Source: CALGYY01 sp963678485 (GTDB taxonomy: Bacteria > Bacteroidota > Bacteroidia > Bacteroidales > CAIWKO01). From it: DNA of 64,000 bases. This document shows positions 25,366-36,004 of this stretch, piece by piece. Every line of letters starts with the position of its first letter. The first letter of the stretch is position 1. Below the pieces are notes generated by a model. That model was not told where the DNA came from. It saw nothing but the letters and a program-made list of their open reading frames with translations, and ran no database searches. The DNA lies in assembly GCA_963678485.1 (NCBI GenBank), contig OY782882.1:3720001-3784000 (forward strand), in the 5' to 3' direction. A program made the position numbers and the translations under genes.

Positions 25366-28300
25366 ATGAAAAGGATTTTTACTCTTGTGCTAATGTTTAT
25401 TGCTCTTGGAAGTTCGTATGGGCAAGTTACGGTTACTGGTTCAATCGGCGCTAATGGAACCTATGCTTCGCTAACCAATGCTGGTGGGGCATTTCAGGCG
25501 ATAAATGCTGTTGGTCAAAGCAGTGCCAATATTACAATTACAATCACTTCAGATGTTTTAACTGAAAGTGGCATTAATGCATTGAATGCCGGCGCATGGA
25601 CTTCGCTGAATATTTATCCATCAGGTTCAAGAACCATTTCGGGTACGGTTGACGGGGCGGCGCTGATAAAGCTCAATGGCGCCGACTACGTAAGGATTGA
25701 TGGATTGAATGCAGGAGGTAATGCACTTACTATTGCTAATTTGAGCACATCTTCATTGGCAACAACCGCCACTCTCTGTTTCATCAATGATGCCTGTGTA
25801 AACACTGTTACGAATTGTACCCTCCTGGGTGCAGCTAGTATGCCGGTTGTGAATGCCGGAGGAACTATTCTGTTTTCTACTGGCTCTGTTTCGGGCAATG
25901 ATAATAATTCAATCACTAATAATAATATTGGGAATGCCTCCTCCGGTTTTCCTTCGGTGGCAATTAGTTCTTACGGGATGTCAGGTACGATTGTAAATAA
26001 TGACAATAGCATCAGCAGCAATAATATTTACAATTGGTATTCAACCACCGATGCTAATGCTATAAACATCATCGCCTTCAGTTCTGCGTATACCATCAAC
26101 AACAATCGCTTTTATCAAACTGCGGCTCGCATGGGCATGGGCGCCGCAAATTTTCTGAAAGCTATTTACATCAATACACTTTCTGGTACTGGTTATTCCA
26201 TCAGTAATAACATTATCGGTTACGGGAATTCCTTGGGTACTGGAATGTTTACTTCTAGCGGAGGTAGTTTTACAGGGATTGATATGGCTGTTGATGGTGT
26301 TGCACCAGTGAGTACTATCAATGGAAATGTGATTAACAATATTAATTGGGCGGGGAATTCAGGCTCATGTTCATTGAGCGGGATTATGGTTGTGAACGGA
26401 TGGGTGAATATTGGAAATGTCAGCGGTAATATTATTGGTGCTACTAGTGGGATGGGAAGTTCCACCAATGGCATCTACTTTTCTTCCACTGTGACTGGTT
26501 CAGGAATAAATGGTGTGGTTCATAATTCTATGGTAAACTGCACGATTCAGAATAATAAGATCGGAGCAATAACCACTGGTGGTGTGGCCGGTATAGGTTA
26601 TTATTTCTACGGTATTATTACCTCTGGTGCGGGAAGTCCTACAATCATTTCTAATTCCATTGGAAATTCAAGCCCTCATTCTATATGCATCGGTTCGGAT
26701 CTCAGCACTACGGCCAATTGTGTTTTTTATGGGATTCGTAACATGGCAACAGGAAATGTACAAATAGGAGGTGCGGGCACAGCCAACTTTTTACGCAATG
26801 TGGATTTGCGCACTTCAGGAACTTCGACATTTAACGGCCTGTACAATTCGAGTACCCCCAGTTCTCTTAATGTGTCATATTATAGCATTTCAAATATTGC
26901 AATGGGATGGACGACGACGCCAACCACGGGTGATTTTGTTGGATTGTATAGTACTTCTTCCATTACTGGAAGTCTCAGTTTTGCTTCGGATACTATCCGG
27001 GACATTAGTCTTAATACATCAGGAACCATCTCTTTGCTATTAAACAATAATACAACGTCCACCTATAGTATTTTGAACAATGTTTTCATGAATATTTCGC
27101 GCAGCCCTGGAATCAATGGAAACTTCTATGGTCTAAATTTGCTGGGTGCGCCAGTATCAGGAGGCTCCACTATAAATGCCAATCGTTTTGTTAATCTCTC
27201 TGCAGGAACTGGAGTTAATCGGTTTTATGGTATTTATTCAAATACATCCAGTACACAGGCAATTTCGCTTTCAAATAATTCATTTAATAACATGAATGGA
27301 GGTTCTGATGGAGCGTATGCCATCTATGCGGCTCAGGGGAACTCTTTGTCGATTAACAGGGATACTATTAATGGAGTTTTTGCATCAGGCTCTGTATATG
27401 GCATTGTAACCGGCGGTACTGGAGTAGCATCAGATATTTTTTTAAATCAAATAAGTGGATTAGTTTCATCTAGTGCTGATGCAATTGCTGTATATAGTGG
27501 TACTCCGAATTCAAGTGTATATAAAAATAAAATGTATGACATTCAGTCTACGGGTATAACGCCTTCTGTTTGCGGAGTTCACGTTAATGCAGGAACTACA
27601 GTAAATATATATAACAACTTAATTGGAAATCTTAATGCTCCTATTGCGAATACCTCTAATGCAATTAAGGGAATTAACGTTGCAGCAGGAACCACCGTCA
27701 ATTTATATTACAATACGGTTAATGTCAACGCGAGCAGTTCAGGTGCATTGTTTGGCAGTTCGGCCATTAGTGCTGCTACAGGCACAACACTAGACATGCG
27801 CAATAATATCTTTGTAAATACCTCCACACCTAATGGAATCAATGGATATTCCTGCGCTTATCGCCGAAGCTCAACTACACTAACTTCGTATGCTGCGACC
27901 TCTAACAATAATCTTTTTTATGCAGGAACTCCGGGGCCGAATCGTCTCGTTATGTACGATGGCACGACAGGATACACAACGATAAATAATTATAAGATTC
28001 TGGTTTCTCCCAGAGACGCGGCTGCTGTGACGGAGTTGCCCACATGGTCAAATACACTCGGGAGCAATTCAAACTACTTACATATTAATACCACAATACC
28101 TACACTCATTGAAAGCGGCGGCGGCAATATTGCTTCTTATACTAATGATTTTGACAATGATGTTCGTAATGCCACGAAGCCTGATATTGGAGCCGATGAG
28201 TTTTCAGGAATTGCATTTCCTGCCTGTTCAGGAACACCCTCAGCTGCTGCGATTAGCGGTGTTGCTGGAGTTTGTTATAATTCAGGTACAACACTTGAAA

Positions 28301-31300
28301 TCAATCCCGCTTACACCGATTTAGGGTTAACCTACCAATGGGCATACTCTAATGCTACTGGTGGCCCTTACACAAATCTGTTAGGTACCTACAGTACGCA
28401 AAACACGGGAAATCTTGTTGCTCCGAGATATTATGTGTGTACAGTTAGCTGCAGTAATAGCGGCTTATCATTCGTCACCCCCGAAAAGGCAATCAACATT
28501 AATGCTCTGCCTGTAGTGGCAATCAATCCTGCAACTACCAAATATTGCATCCCCGGTGGCTCTCCGGTAATGTTAACGGCAAGCGGTGCAGTTACCTATT
28601 CATGGAATCCCGCTACAGAATTAAGTTTAAGTAGCGATAACCCAATATTTGCCACGCCAATAACAACGACCACTTATACAGTTACGGGAACCGATGCCAA
28701 TGCTTGTGTGAACACAGCTTCAGCAGTAGTGACCATTTCTGAAGCTCCGGTTATGACTTCAGTTACAGCTTCACCCGCTTTTGTATGTGCCAACGGAACT
28801 TCGCAATTGCTGGCTCATGCAGTCACAACCACTTCGTATACCGTTGCCGTAAATAACCTGAGTCCGGTGAATACATTGGGTTTAACCGCGGGCACCTATA
28901 TTACACCGCCCAACGGGGATGATGTGGTGACCAATTCATTACCTATTGGTTTTGTTTTTAATTTTTATGGGAAGTCGTATTCAACCTTCCAAATCAGTAC
29001 AAACGGAAATATACAATTTGGTGACTCTGCCTCAAATGCATTTAGTGTAAACGCTATTCCATCAACCAATGCTCCCAATAATTATATTGCCCTTGCTTTT
29101 AAGGACTGGCTCAATGTAATCACCGGCATGATAAAATACTATACCACTGGCACAGCACCCAACCGAATTCTTATTGTTGATTTCAATGATCCAGGATATT
29201 TTGTTGGACAAATTATACTGCACGAGAGTACTAATATGATTGATATAATTTCGACAAATATTCCATCCCACATTGGTGTGCAGGGGATTGAGAATAAAGG
29301 CGGGACAGCCGGACTTGTCGTTCCCGGAAGAAATGCAGTGAGTTGGTCATCACCAACCACTAGTTCCTATACTTTTTCACCTGCAGGTACTGATGCTAAT
29401 TATTTATGGGATCCTTCTGTTGTGTTGAATGCTACCGGAATTGCGAATCCTTTGGCTACAAATTTAACCACTACAACTGTTTTTCCTGTCACAGCTAGTG
29501 TAGGAGGCTGTTCAGTATCAGGGTCTGTCACTGTTGGTGTTGACGTTCCCCTCTCTGTTGGGGCAGATGCTAATCCAATCTCTTTATGCGCTGGAAACTC
29601 CACCTCACTTTCGGCTTTAGTAACAGGGGGTGGAGGTCCGTATACATATTCATGGAAAGTCGGTGGAATTGAAGTAAGCTCTACTCAAAACTATACAGTT
29701 ACGCCGAGTTCGAGCACAGTATATGTTCTTACTGTTTCTGATAATTGTGCACAAAGTGCATCAACCTCTGTGAACGTGACAGTATACCCTGTTCCTTCTG
29801 CCACAGCGGGAAGTATTACACCTGTGTGCTCGGGCTCTTCTTTACAGCTCAGTGGAAGTACCGATGTCGGCACTTCATATAGTTGGACAGGCCCGAATGG
29901 CTTTTTATCAAGTGTTCAGAACCCAACAATTTTCCCAGCGATGGTTGCTGCTACAGGTACTTATTCTTTTACTGCTACTTCCAATGGCTGTTCATCTGTT
30001 GTTAGTACGACAACTGTTGTTGTTAATCCCTCACCAATAGTTACGACTACCTCCGCCTCTGATACGCTGGTTTGTTACGGAACTTCTATTAATCTGAATT
30101 CAACGGCCAGTTCAAATGTATATAATACATTGAACTATACGGAAAGTTTCGAAACCTGGCCCCCTAGTGGATGGACTTTTATCAATGCAGGAACTGGAAA
30201 TCAGTGGGCAACTATTTCTTCGTATTATCATGATGGTGCAAAAAGTATGTCCTATACCTATAACTCATCCAATGCCGCTAATGCCTGGGGTATTACTCCT
30301 GCATTGAATATGGATGCGGGCACTACCTATACCCTTTCGTTTTGGTACAAGGTGATGTCTGCATCTTATCCGGAACGTTTGAAAATCACTGTGGGATTGA
30401 CTCCTAATGTGGCTGGGCAAACAACTATATTATGGGATAATAATGGTGCTGCTTCTCTTACAAATACTACATGGTTACAAGCTACTGTAACCTATACTCC
30501 AACAACTACCGCAGTTTATTATGTTGGGTTCAACTGTTATTCGCTCCTTGATAAGGAAGTGCTTTATGTTGACCAAGTGTCGATTACGGGAGCTACACTC
30601 ACTCCAGTGTCTTATCTGTGGACTGCTACACCTGCGGGTTTTGTGTCTTCATTGCAAAATCCAACTGGAGTCTCACCAAGTGCAACTACAACCTACACCA
30701 TGACAGCCTCAAATACATACGGCTGTTCTGCTTCGGCAAACACGATGGTGGCGGTAAATAAGCCATTGCCAGTAATCACAGGTAGTAGCAGCGCATGTGC
30801 AGGAACTACCGGCGTGGTGTACAAAACAAATCCCGGCAATAGCAATTATACATGGACTGTTTCTGGCGGTGGTACTATTACTTCCGGAGGCACCCTCACC
30901 GATTCATCAGCAACCGTCAGCTGGGATACCCCCGGGGCACAAAGCATTTCAGTAAATTACACCAACACCCTTGGTTGTACAGCTGCGTTACCCACTACAT
31001 ACAATGTTACGGCGAATAGCTTGCCTACTGTTGGTGTTACAGGTAGCAACATGGTCTGCGAAGGGCTTACGGAAATGTACACTACGGATCTATCCATGAC
31101 CAATTATGACTGGCATGTTTCATCTGGTGGAACCATCATTGCCGGTGGGAGTGCAAGCGATCCAAGTGTCACTGTGACATGGGATAATCCCGGCCCACAA
31201 AGCGTTTCAGCAAATTATGAAGATGCAAATGGCTGTAATGCAATGTCACCAAGTACTTTCGGAGTACTTGTGAAAGCCGCGCCAATTCCGTCTTTAATTG

Positions 31301-32298
31301 GTATCGATGATGTTTGCAAAAATGCAAGCGGAGTTGTTTACTCTACCGATGCTTCTATGTCGAACTATGATTGGAACGTTTCCTCTGGTGGTACTATTAC
31401 CTCAGGTGGCGGTAGTACTGACAATACTGTTACAATAACCTGGAATACTACCGGTCCACAAACGCTGACCATAGATTATAGAAATGGAAATAATTGTTAT
31501 GCATTAACGCCATCGGAGTTAATTGTCAACGTTAATGCATTACCCGTGCCCACCATCACAGGCTTGTCGAGTGTGTGTGCCAATGCATCGGCTCTGATTT
31601 ATACTACGGAATCGGGAATGACCGACTATGTCTGGAATACAAGTGCTGGTCTTGATATCGTTGCCGGAGGCAGCGCAACCGACAATACCGTCACCATTGA
31701 TCCGCTTTCAGTAGGTAATGAAGATATTGAAATTTCTTATACCGATGCCAATGGTTGCGAAGCAGCTAGCAGCGTTCATTATCCCGTCACTGTTGGAGGT
31801 GCACCCATTGTGGCTTTAGGTCATGACACTATTCTTTGTGCTGATCAGTCCATCACGCTTAATGCCGGAAACGCAGGAGCCACTTACCTTTGGAGTTTGG
31901 GAGCAGCAACTACACAGTCCGTCACCATCGATTCTTTAGGACATGGCACCACAACTTTCCCCGTATGTGTGAGTGTTGACAACGGCTGCAGTGTAAGCGA
32001 TACGATACTGATTACCTTTGATCCATGTACCGGATTAAATGAAAATAATAGTTTAAATGTTTCCGTTTATCCGAATCCTAATCATGGTGTGCTGTATATT
32101 AATATTGGTGATATGTCAGATGTCCATATTAAGCTGAACTCTATTGACGGAAAATGCCTGTTCAGTGGGAAAGCAAGCGAACTCAAGGGAAGCAGCGATG
32201 TAAAGGAGTTGGATATTTCAAGCTATGCATCCGGTGTATATTTTATGCATCTTAGCGCAGGGAATTTAAGCAGGGTTATGAAAATTGTAAAGCAATAG
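25366..32298 (+). CDS. Giant T9SS-secreted adhesin-like protein (beta-helix, Ig/PKD-like repeats, sorting tail)
   Basis: 2310 residues from the ATG at 25366; a TTG two codons upstream is less likely. Signal peptide MKRIFTLVLMFIALGSSYGQ. The first ~950 residues are Asn/Ser/Gly-rich with recurrent short NNI/ISNN turns, typical of right-handed parallel beta-helix. Residues ~960-2200 contain Ig-like or PKD-like modules with repeated SVCANAS..YTT patterns, including four similar units near 1800-2130 built on SSGGTITSGG. The C-terminus has a T9SS type-A tail (VSVYPNPNHG, then ISSYASGVYFMHL). Expected to be exported by T9SS and attached to the cell surface, as a biofilm or adhesion protein. Binding target unknown. 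Confidence 0.87.
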   Translation: MKRIFTLVLMFIALGSSYGQVTVTGSIGANGTYASLTNAGGAFQAINAVGQSSANITITITSDVLTESGINALNAGAWTSLNIYPSGSRTISGTVDGAALIKLNGADYVRIDGLNAGGNALTIANLSTSSLATTATLCFINDACVNTVTNCTLLGAASMPVVNAGGTILFSTGSVSGNDNNSITNNNIGNASSGFPSVAISSYGMSGTIVNNDNSISSNNIYNWYSTTDANAINIIAFSSAYTINNNRFYQTAARMGMGAANFLKAIYINTLSGTGYSISNNIIGYGNSLGTGMFTSSGGSFTGIDMAVDGVAPVSTINGNVINNINWAGNSGSCSLSGIMVVNGWVNIGNVSGNIIGATSGMGSSTNGIYFSSTVTGSGINGVVHNSMVNCTIQNNKIGAITTGGVAGIGYYFYGIITSGAGSPTIISNSIGNSSPHSICIGSDLSTTANCVFYGIRNMATGNVQIGGAGTANFLRNVDLRTSGTSTFNGLYNSSTPSSLNVSYYSISNIAMGWTTTPTTGDFVGLYSTSSITGSLSFASDTIRDISLNTSGTISLLLNNNTTSTYSILNNVFMNISRSPGINGNFYGLNLLGAPVSGGSTINANRFVNLSAGTGVNRFYGIYSNTSSTQAISLSNNSFNNMNGGSDGAYAIYAAQGNSLSINRDTINGVFASGSVYGIVTGGTGVASDIFLNQISGLVSSSADAIAVYSGTPNSSVYKNKMYDIQSTGITPSVCGVHVNAGTTVNIYNNLIGNLNAPIANTSNAIKGINVAAGTTVNLYYNTVNVNASSSGALFGSSAISAATGTTLDMRNNIFVNTSTPNGINGYSCAYRRSSTTLTSYAATSNNNLFYAGTPGPNRLVMYDGTTGYTTINNYKILVSPRDAAAVTELPTWSNTLGSNSNYLHINTTIPTLIESGGGNIASYTNDFDNDVRNATKPDIGADEFSGIAFPACSGTPSAAAISGVAGVCYNSGTTLEINPAYTDLGLTYQWAYSNATGGPYTNLLGTYSTQNTGNLVAPRYYVCTVSCSNSGLSFVTPEKAININALPVVAINPATTKYCIPGGSPVMLTASGAVTYSWNPATELSLSSDNPIFATPITTTTYTVTGTDANACVNTASAVVTISEAPVMTSVTASPAFVCANGTSQLLAHAVTTTSYTVAVNNLSPVNTLGLTAGTYITPPNGDDVVTNSLPIGFVFNFYGKSYSTFQISTNGNIQFGDSASNAFSVNAIPSTNAPNNYIALAFKDWLNVITGMIKYYTTGTAPNRILIVDFNDPGYFVGQIILHESTNMIDIISTNIPSHIGVQGIENKGGTAGLVVPGRNAVSWSSPTTSSYTFSPAGTDANYLWDPSVVLNATGIANPLATNLTTTTVFPVTASVGGCSVSGSVTVGVDVPLSVGADANPISLCAGNSTSLSALVTGGGGPYTYSWKVGGIEVSSTQNYTVTPSSSTVYVLTVSDNCAQSASTSVNVTVYPVPSATAGSITPVCSGSSLQLSGSTDVGTSYSWTGPNGFLSSVQNPTIFPAMVAATGTYSFTATSNGCSSVVSTTTVVVNPSPIVTTTSASDTLVCYGTSINLNSTASSNVYNTLNYTESFETWPPSGWTFINAGTGNQWATISSYYHDGAKSMSYTYNSSNAANAWGITPALNMDAGTTYTLSFWYKVMSASYPERLKITVGLTPNVAGQTTILWDNNGAASLTNTTWLQATVTYTPTTTAVYYVGFNCYSLLDKEVLYVDQVSITGATLTPVSYLWTATPAGFVSSLQNPTGVSPSATTTYTMTASNTYGCSASANTMVAVNKPLPVITGSSSACAGTTGVVYKTNPGNSNYTWTVSGGGTITSGGTLTDSSATVSWDTPGAQSISVNYTNTLGCTAALPTTYNVTANSLPTVGVTGSNMVCEGLTEMYTTDLSMTNYDWHVSSGGTIIAGGSASDPSVTVTWDNPGPQSVSANYEDANGCNAMSPSTFGVLVKAAPIPSLIGIDDVCKNASGVVYSTDASMSNYDWNVSSGGTITSGGGSTDNTVTITWNTTGPQTLTIDYRNGNNCYALTPSELIVNVNALPVPTITGLSSVCANASALIYTTESGMTDYVWNTSAGLDIVAGGSATDNTVTIDPLSVGNEDIEISYTDANGCEAASSVHYPVTVGGAPIVALGHDTILCADQSITLNAGNAGATYLWSLGAATTQSVTIDSLGHGTTTFPVCVSVDNGCSVSDTILITFDPCTGLNENNSLNVSVYPNPNHGVLYINIGDMSDVHIKLNSIDGKCLFSGKASELKGSSDVKELDISSYASGVYFMHLSAGNLSRVMKIVKQ

Positions 32299-32346
32299 TT
32301 GATATTATGGTTTAATACTCATGTTGGAATAACCAAGCAATCTTCA

Positions 32347-32385
32347 AACAAGGAGGTCCCGGATTTAATCTGAGATCTCCTTGTT
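32347..32385 (+). terminator. Hairpin terminator after the giant adhesin gene
   Basis: AACAAGGAG at 32347-32355 pairs with CTCCTTGTT at 32377-32385, followed by GTTTT. It lies 49 bases after the stop codon. The rest of the gap to 32723 holds only a possible promoter. Confidence 0.65.
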
Positions 32386-32658
32386 GTTTTAAATTTGTTT
32401 TGCAGTAAATACGGACATAACGGGATATAACCAACTGGATTGATAAGCATCATTTCTTTATATAGTTCTCATCCACTTTCACAAACATAAGTAGCAATTG
32501 TATCTCATTTGTGATGATTCGTAACATTTGCATTTGAAGAATTGGCAAGGCTTTGCCATGAAATTCATACCCTTGATATTTAATAAATTATGCTTGATAA
32601 ATATTCAAGTCAAAGCATATATTGAGTTGTTAACGAACTGTTATATTGATCAAATTCT

Positions 32659-32666
32659 TACTTTTG
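32659..32666 (+). promoter_or_regulatory. -7 box upstream of the tail-fibre-like T9SS gene
   Basis: TACTTTTG (TAnnTTTG), 58 bases upstream of the ATG at 32724. Confidence 0.45.
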
Positions 32667-32723
32667 TTCTTCAACGTTTGAATGAATTTTCTTTGAGAAT
32701 ATTATTAACAAAACAATTTTATC

Positions 32724-34046
32724 ATGAAAACTACAAGCTTAATGTTTACAGTACTTGCGCTAAGTTGTGCAATGACTGTCAGTGCTCAGACCAATGAAAC
32801 CAGTGGTCGTTCCGGGCAAAGCGCGCCACACATTGTTTTACCGGTGGACACTTTAATTGTACCCATTCCTGATGCCGTGTTTGTTTCCGATGAAGACGGA
32901 ATGGCGAAAGATAATGTGATTGCCGATGACCAGATTGTCACCGGAAACCTTGGTGTTGGTTATGATTGCGTAGATGGTGAAGCCTTTGGTTTTACCACTA
33001 TTTTGATGAAGGAAAACAATTGTCAGCTCAAATTTGATGACACCAGCCTTACTGCCGGATTTCCTGCAAATGACTGGGCAATCATTGCTAATGATGCCAG
33101 TTCTGGTGGATTAAATTATTTAGCAATTCAGGATGCCACAGCATCTGTAATTCCTTTCAGAGTAATGGCCGGTGCGCCCTTAGATGCAATGAATATTGGA
33201 TCAACAGGGAATATTGGTTTAGGAACATCAAGCTCAATAATGCGTATTCATATGAAAAAAGGGGATACTCCGGGAATTCGCTTTGAGCAGGATACCACTT
33301 CAGGGTGGACCGCACAAACATGGGATATTGCAGGAAATGAAGCCAACTTCTTTATCAGGGATGTTACGAATGGTAGCAGTCTGCCTTTCCGTATTCAACC
33401 CGGTGCTCCGACTAATTCGCTCAGCATTAAAGCAACGGGAAACGTTGGAATAGGCACTTTTAATCCCTCTGATAAATTGGAAATAAACGGTTCAATGCGA
33501 CTTACTCCTTTGGCTGTTGTTCCCCCAGTGCCCGGTGTTGGCAGCATTTATATGGACAGTACTGAGCAGGTAATTAAATATTTCAATGGTGTGCAGTGGA
33601 ACACTATTTCTCCGGATACTGACGAACAAAATTTAACTGCAGCAACCCTGACAGGGAGCATTTTGCAAATTGATATCGAGAACGGAACATCTGTTTCTGT
33701 TGATCTCGCTCCACTGCTTGCTGATCTTGAAGCCCGGGTTACTGCATTGGAAGCCGCTCTTGGAATGAAGGAAGGTAAAACAGAAAAGGCAGGGATATTA
33801 CAGAATAATCCGAATCCATACACCACACAAACTACTATTCAATACTTCATTCCGTATGATGTACAAAATGCCAGTCTGGCCATCTACAATGTGAAAGGCG
33901 TAAAGATTAAAGACATACTGCTGAGTGGTCGCGGCGAGGGAAGTATAAAAATTTCAAAAGATGACCTGGAATCAGGCTCTTATTTCTACTCCTTAATTCT
34001 TGATGGTCAGAAATCGGATTCGAAAATTATGATCAAAGTCGAATAG
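32724..34046 (+). CDS. T9SS-secreted protein with tail-fibre-like repeats and coiled coil
   Basis: 440 residues. Signal peptide ends TVSAQ. The body contains phage-tail-fibre-like beta repeats (STGNIGLGT and ATGNVGIGTFNPSDKLEING), the trimeric-fibre style common in Bacteroidota surface proteins. A short coiled coil LADLEARVTALEAALG (~340-356) would trimerise it just before the C-terminal sorting domain (NNPNPYTTQTTI, GSYFYSLILDG). No catalytic motif is seen. Likely a trimeric surface fibre. The gene has its own promoter-like box and terminator, so it is probably monocistronic. Confidence 0.83.
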   Translation: MKTTSLMFTVLALSCAMTVSAQTNETSGRSGQSAPHIVLPVDTLIVPIPDAVFVSDEDGMAKDNVIADDQIVTGNLGVGYDCVDGEAFGFTTILMKENNCQLKFDDTSLTAGFPANDWAIIANDASSGGLNYLAIQDATASVIPFRVMAGAPLDAMNIGSTGNIGLGTSSSIMRIHMKKGDTPGIRFEQDTTSGWTAQTWDIAGNEANFFIRDVTNGSSLPFRIQPGAPTNSLSIKATGNVGIGTFNPSDKLEINGSMRLTPLAVVPPVPGVGSIYMDSTEQVIKYFNGVQWNTISPDTDEQNLTAATLTGSILQIDIENGTSVSVDLAPLLADLEARVTALEAALGMKEGKTEKAGILQNNPNPYTTQTTIQYFIPYDVQNASLAIYNVKGVKIKDILLSGRGEGSIKISKDDLESGSYFYSLILDGQKSDSKIMIKVE

Positions 34047-34163
34047 TGACTTTGGTAATATTTGAGCTAATCACTATTTTTTAAGATATGCTTTTTAGGA
34101 AAATCATCTTAAAAATATAGAAATCAGTATTATATTAAGAGTTGCCTAATCAGAAATTTTCTA

Positions 34164-34194
34164 TAAGGCAGTTACCATTTCGGTAGCTGCCTTA
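34164..34194 (+). terminator. Strong hairpin terminator
   Basis: TAAGGCAGTTACC (34164-34176) pairs with GGTAGCTGCCTTA (34182-34194) with one G-T pair and a 5-base loop. 118 bases after the preceding stop. The remaining 34195-34605 is AT-rich, with no gene and no TAnnTTTG box noticed. Confidence 0.65.
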
Positions 34195-34605
34195 TTCATT
34201 CATGGAGTTTTTATTAACATATTTTTAACGCGTTAGGGTTCAGCTTTTTAGCTTTTTTAGGGAGTGCAAATAGAAAATTAATTCGGTTTGAATGGAAAAA
34301 TTTCTGTATCATTGGTTGAAACTTGTTCTTCGAAATAAAAAAAAGTATGATGTTTTTTGTTTTAGACGCGATTGATTTTTTTCAATCTTACATTTAATGA
34401 AAAGCAGAACAATCATTCATTAAACATATCTTAATCTCATTTCGCGAAAGCGCTACTGAGTAAACTACCCGAACCCAACAAAAATGGTAACTAGCAAGGC
34501 TGACCACCTTAATTAAGAAAAAGAGAATAGTGGAGAACAGAACCCACTTTAAAAAACGGGGCAAATCGAAAAGCCAATTGAAAAAGTAATCAAACCAGCA
34601 AACCA

Positions 34606-35928
34606 ATGAAAAAGAGTTTATTCTTAGTCCTACTAACAATTACAAGTCTTGTGGCCACTTCTATGGCTCAAACGCCGGGTGTGGAAGTTAAATACCGCAG
34701 AAGTTCGTTACATACAATGCTTGTTGAATCAGACAAATTTCCATACAAAGAAACCGTTATTAAAGCATTTTACGATGCACCATTTCCCGATAAATACAAC
34801 AATCATGTTATTGGTGAAAAATCGTTTGATCCTGCTAATTATCCATTAACTCCGCAGGAAAAAGCACCGTTATACAAGGAGCAATCCAAGGCTGGCACTG
34901 CTATGAGCAATGCCGCTGACGTAAAGATTGATTCTGCATCACGCGAATTACCAATCAAAATCCAGAAATATCTCAATCAAAATATGATTGCCAACAAGCT
35001 TGTTGCAAAGTGGTTTAATCGTAAGGATGACGGGACTTTTGATATGGCACTGATTGGAGAACGTGGATCATACAACGCGACTGATATGGAAGCCAATATC
35101 GCCAAAGGTTCGGCCAGAGGTACTGCTGCGCTTGCTGATGCAGGTATTGAACTTATTGGAAATACCTTTGTTGTCGTTTCTAAATTTAATTTTGTGAGCA
35201 ACGAAATCGCTGCAGCTATTGTCAGGGATGCCGCTCTAATTGCTGCAAACAAACTCTCTGTTCCTGCATTGCAAACTGCCGCAGTTAAAACAGCCAACGA
35301 GGTGTATGAGAAAGCCAAAGAGGGTTATTCTGTATGGACCACTTCCTACTTATACAAATTAGTTTGGAACGACTCAATTGAGGCTGTTTTCTACAATGAC
35401 CTATGGATGGATAAAAGCAAAATTGATCCTGCAAGAAAAGAAGCCTTCGACAAATCAACCTTGTTCCAACTGGAATTTGTTGGTGATGAAAATGCCTCTG
35501 CATTAGTGATGTTTTCTGCTAAAGAAAAAAGAACAGAAGAGCAAATCGTTGAAGTTGCCACCATCCGTTCAATCGATGCAGTATATGCTAAACTGCAAAA
35601 GAAATATGATGTGTTCAAACCAAAAATTCCTCTTTTCTCTGCCACTCCAATTACCGCTAAGATTGGGATGAAAGAAGGCCTCGAAGGTGATGAGAAATTT
35701 GAAGTACTTGAACAAACAATTGATCCTAAAACCGGTCTTACAACTTACGTTAGCAAAGGAACCATTACGGTAGATAAAGATTTGATCTGGGATAACCGTT
35801 TTAACGCTGGTGAAGAACCGGTAGCAGAAGGTGCCACAGGTCCTGATCCAAAAGTTGCATTAGGTTGCACTACCTTTAAGGGAGGAAAGAAATTCTATCC
35901 AGGACTTCTTATTAAACAAATGAAATAA
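34606..35928 (+). CDS. Exported protein of unknown function, first gene of a five-gene operon
   Basis: 440 residues with a clear signal peptide ending TSMAQ. The mature part is mixed alpha/beta, rich in Ala/Lys helices (~195-245) with no membrane helix and no cysteine except near the C-terminus. I do not recognise catalytic motifs. It is followed by four more genes encoding exported proteins, all on the same strand and closed by the hairpin at 39046-39076, so it is probably a component of one envelope assembly. An intercistronic hairpin follows it directly. Confidence 0.8.
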   Translation: MKKSLFLVLLTITSLVATSMAQTPGVEVKYRRSSLHTMLVESDKFPYKETVIKAFYDAPFPDKYNNHVIGEKSFDPANYPLTPQEKAPLYKEQSKAGTAMSNAADVKIDSASRELPIKIQKYLNQNMIANKLVAKWFNRKDDGTFDMALIGERGSYNATDMEANIAKGSARGTAALADAGIELIGNTFVVVSKFNFVSNEIAAAIVRDAALIAANKLSVPALQTAAVKTANEVYEKAKEGYSVWTTSYLYKLVWNDSIEAVFYNDLWMDKSKIDPARKEAFDKSTLFQLEFVGDENASALVMFSAKEKRTEEQIVEVATIRSIDAVYAKLQKKYDVFKPKIPLFSATPITAKIGMKEGLEGDEKFEVLEQTIDPKTGLTTYVSKGTITVDKDLIWDNRFNAGEEPVAEGATGPDPKVALGCTTFKGGKKFYPGLLIKQMK

Positions 35929-35946
35929 ACCCGTTGCAGCAAGCGA

Positions 35947-35964
35947 TCCCGTGTAAAAACGGGA
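35947..35964 (+). other. Intercistronic hairpin in the five-gene exported-protein operon
   Basis: TCCCGT-N6-ACGGGA, 18 bases after the first gene's stop, with no T-run. Such hairpins can protect the 3' end of the first cistron or reduce read-through, so gene 1 may be expressed more than genes 2-5. Confidence 0.4.
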
Positions 35965-36004
35965 GCGCAGGCTGTGCAATTATAAACCAAAAATAAACTG
36001 AACG

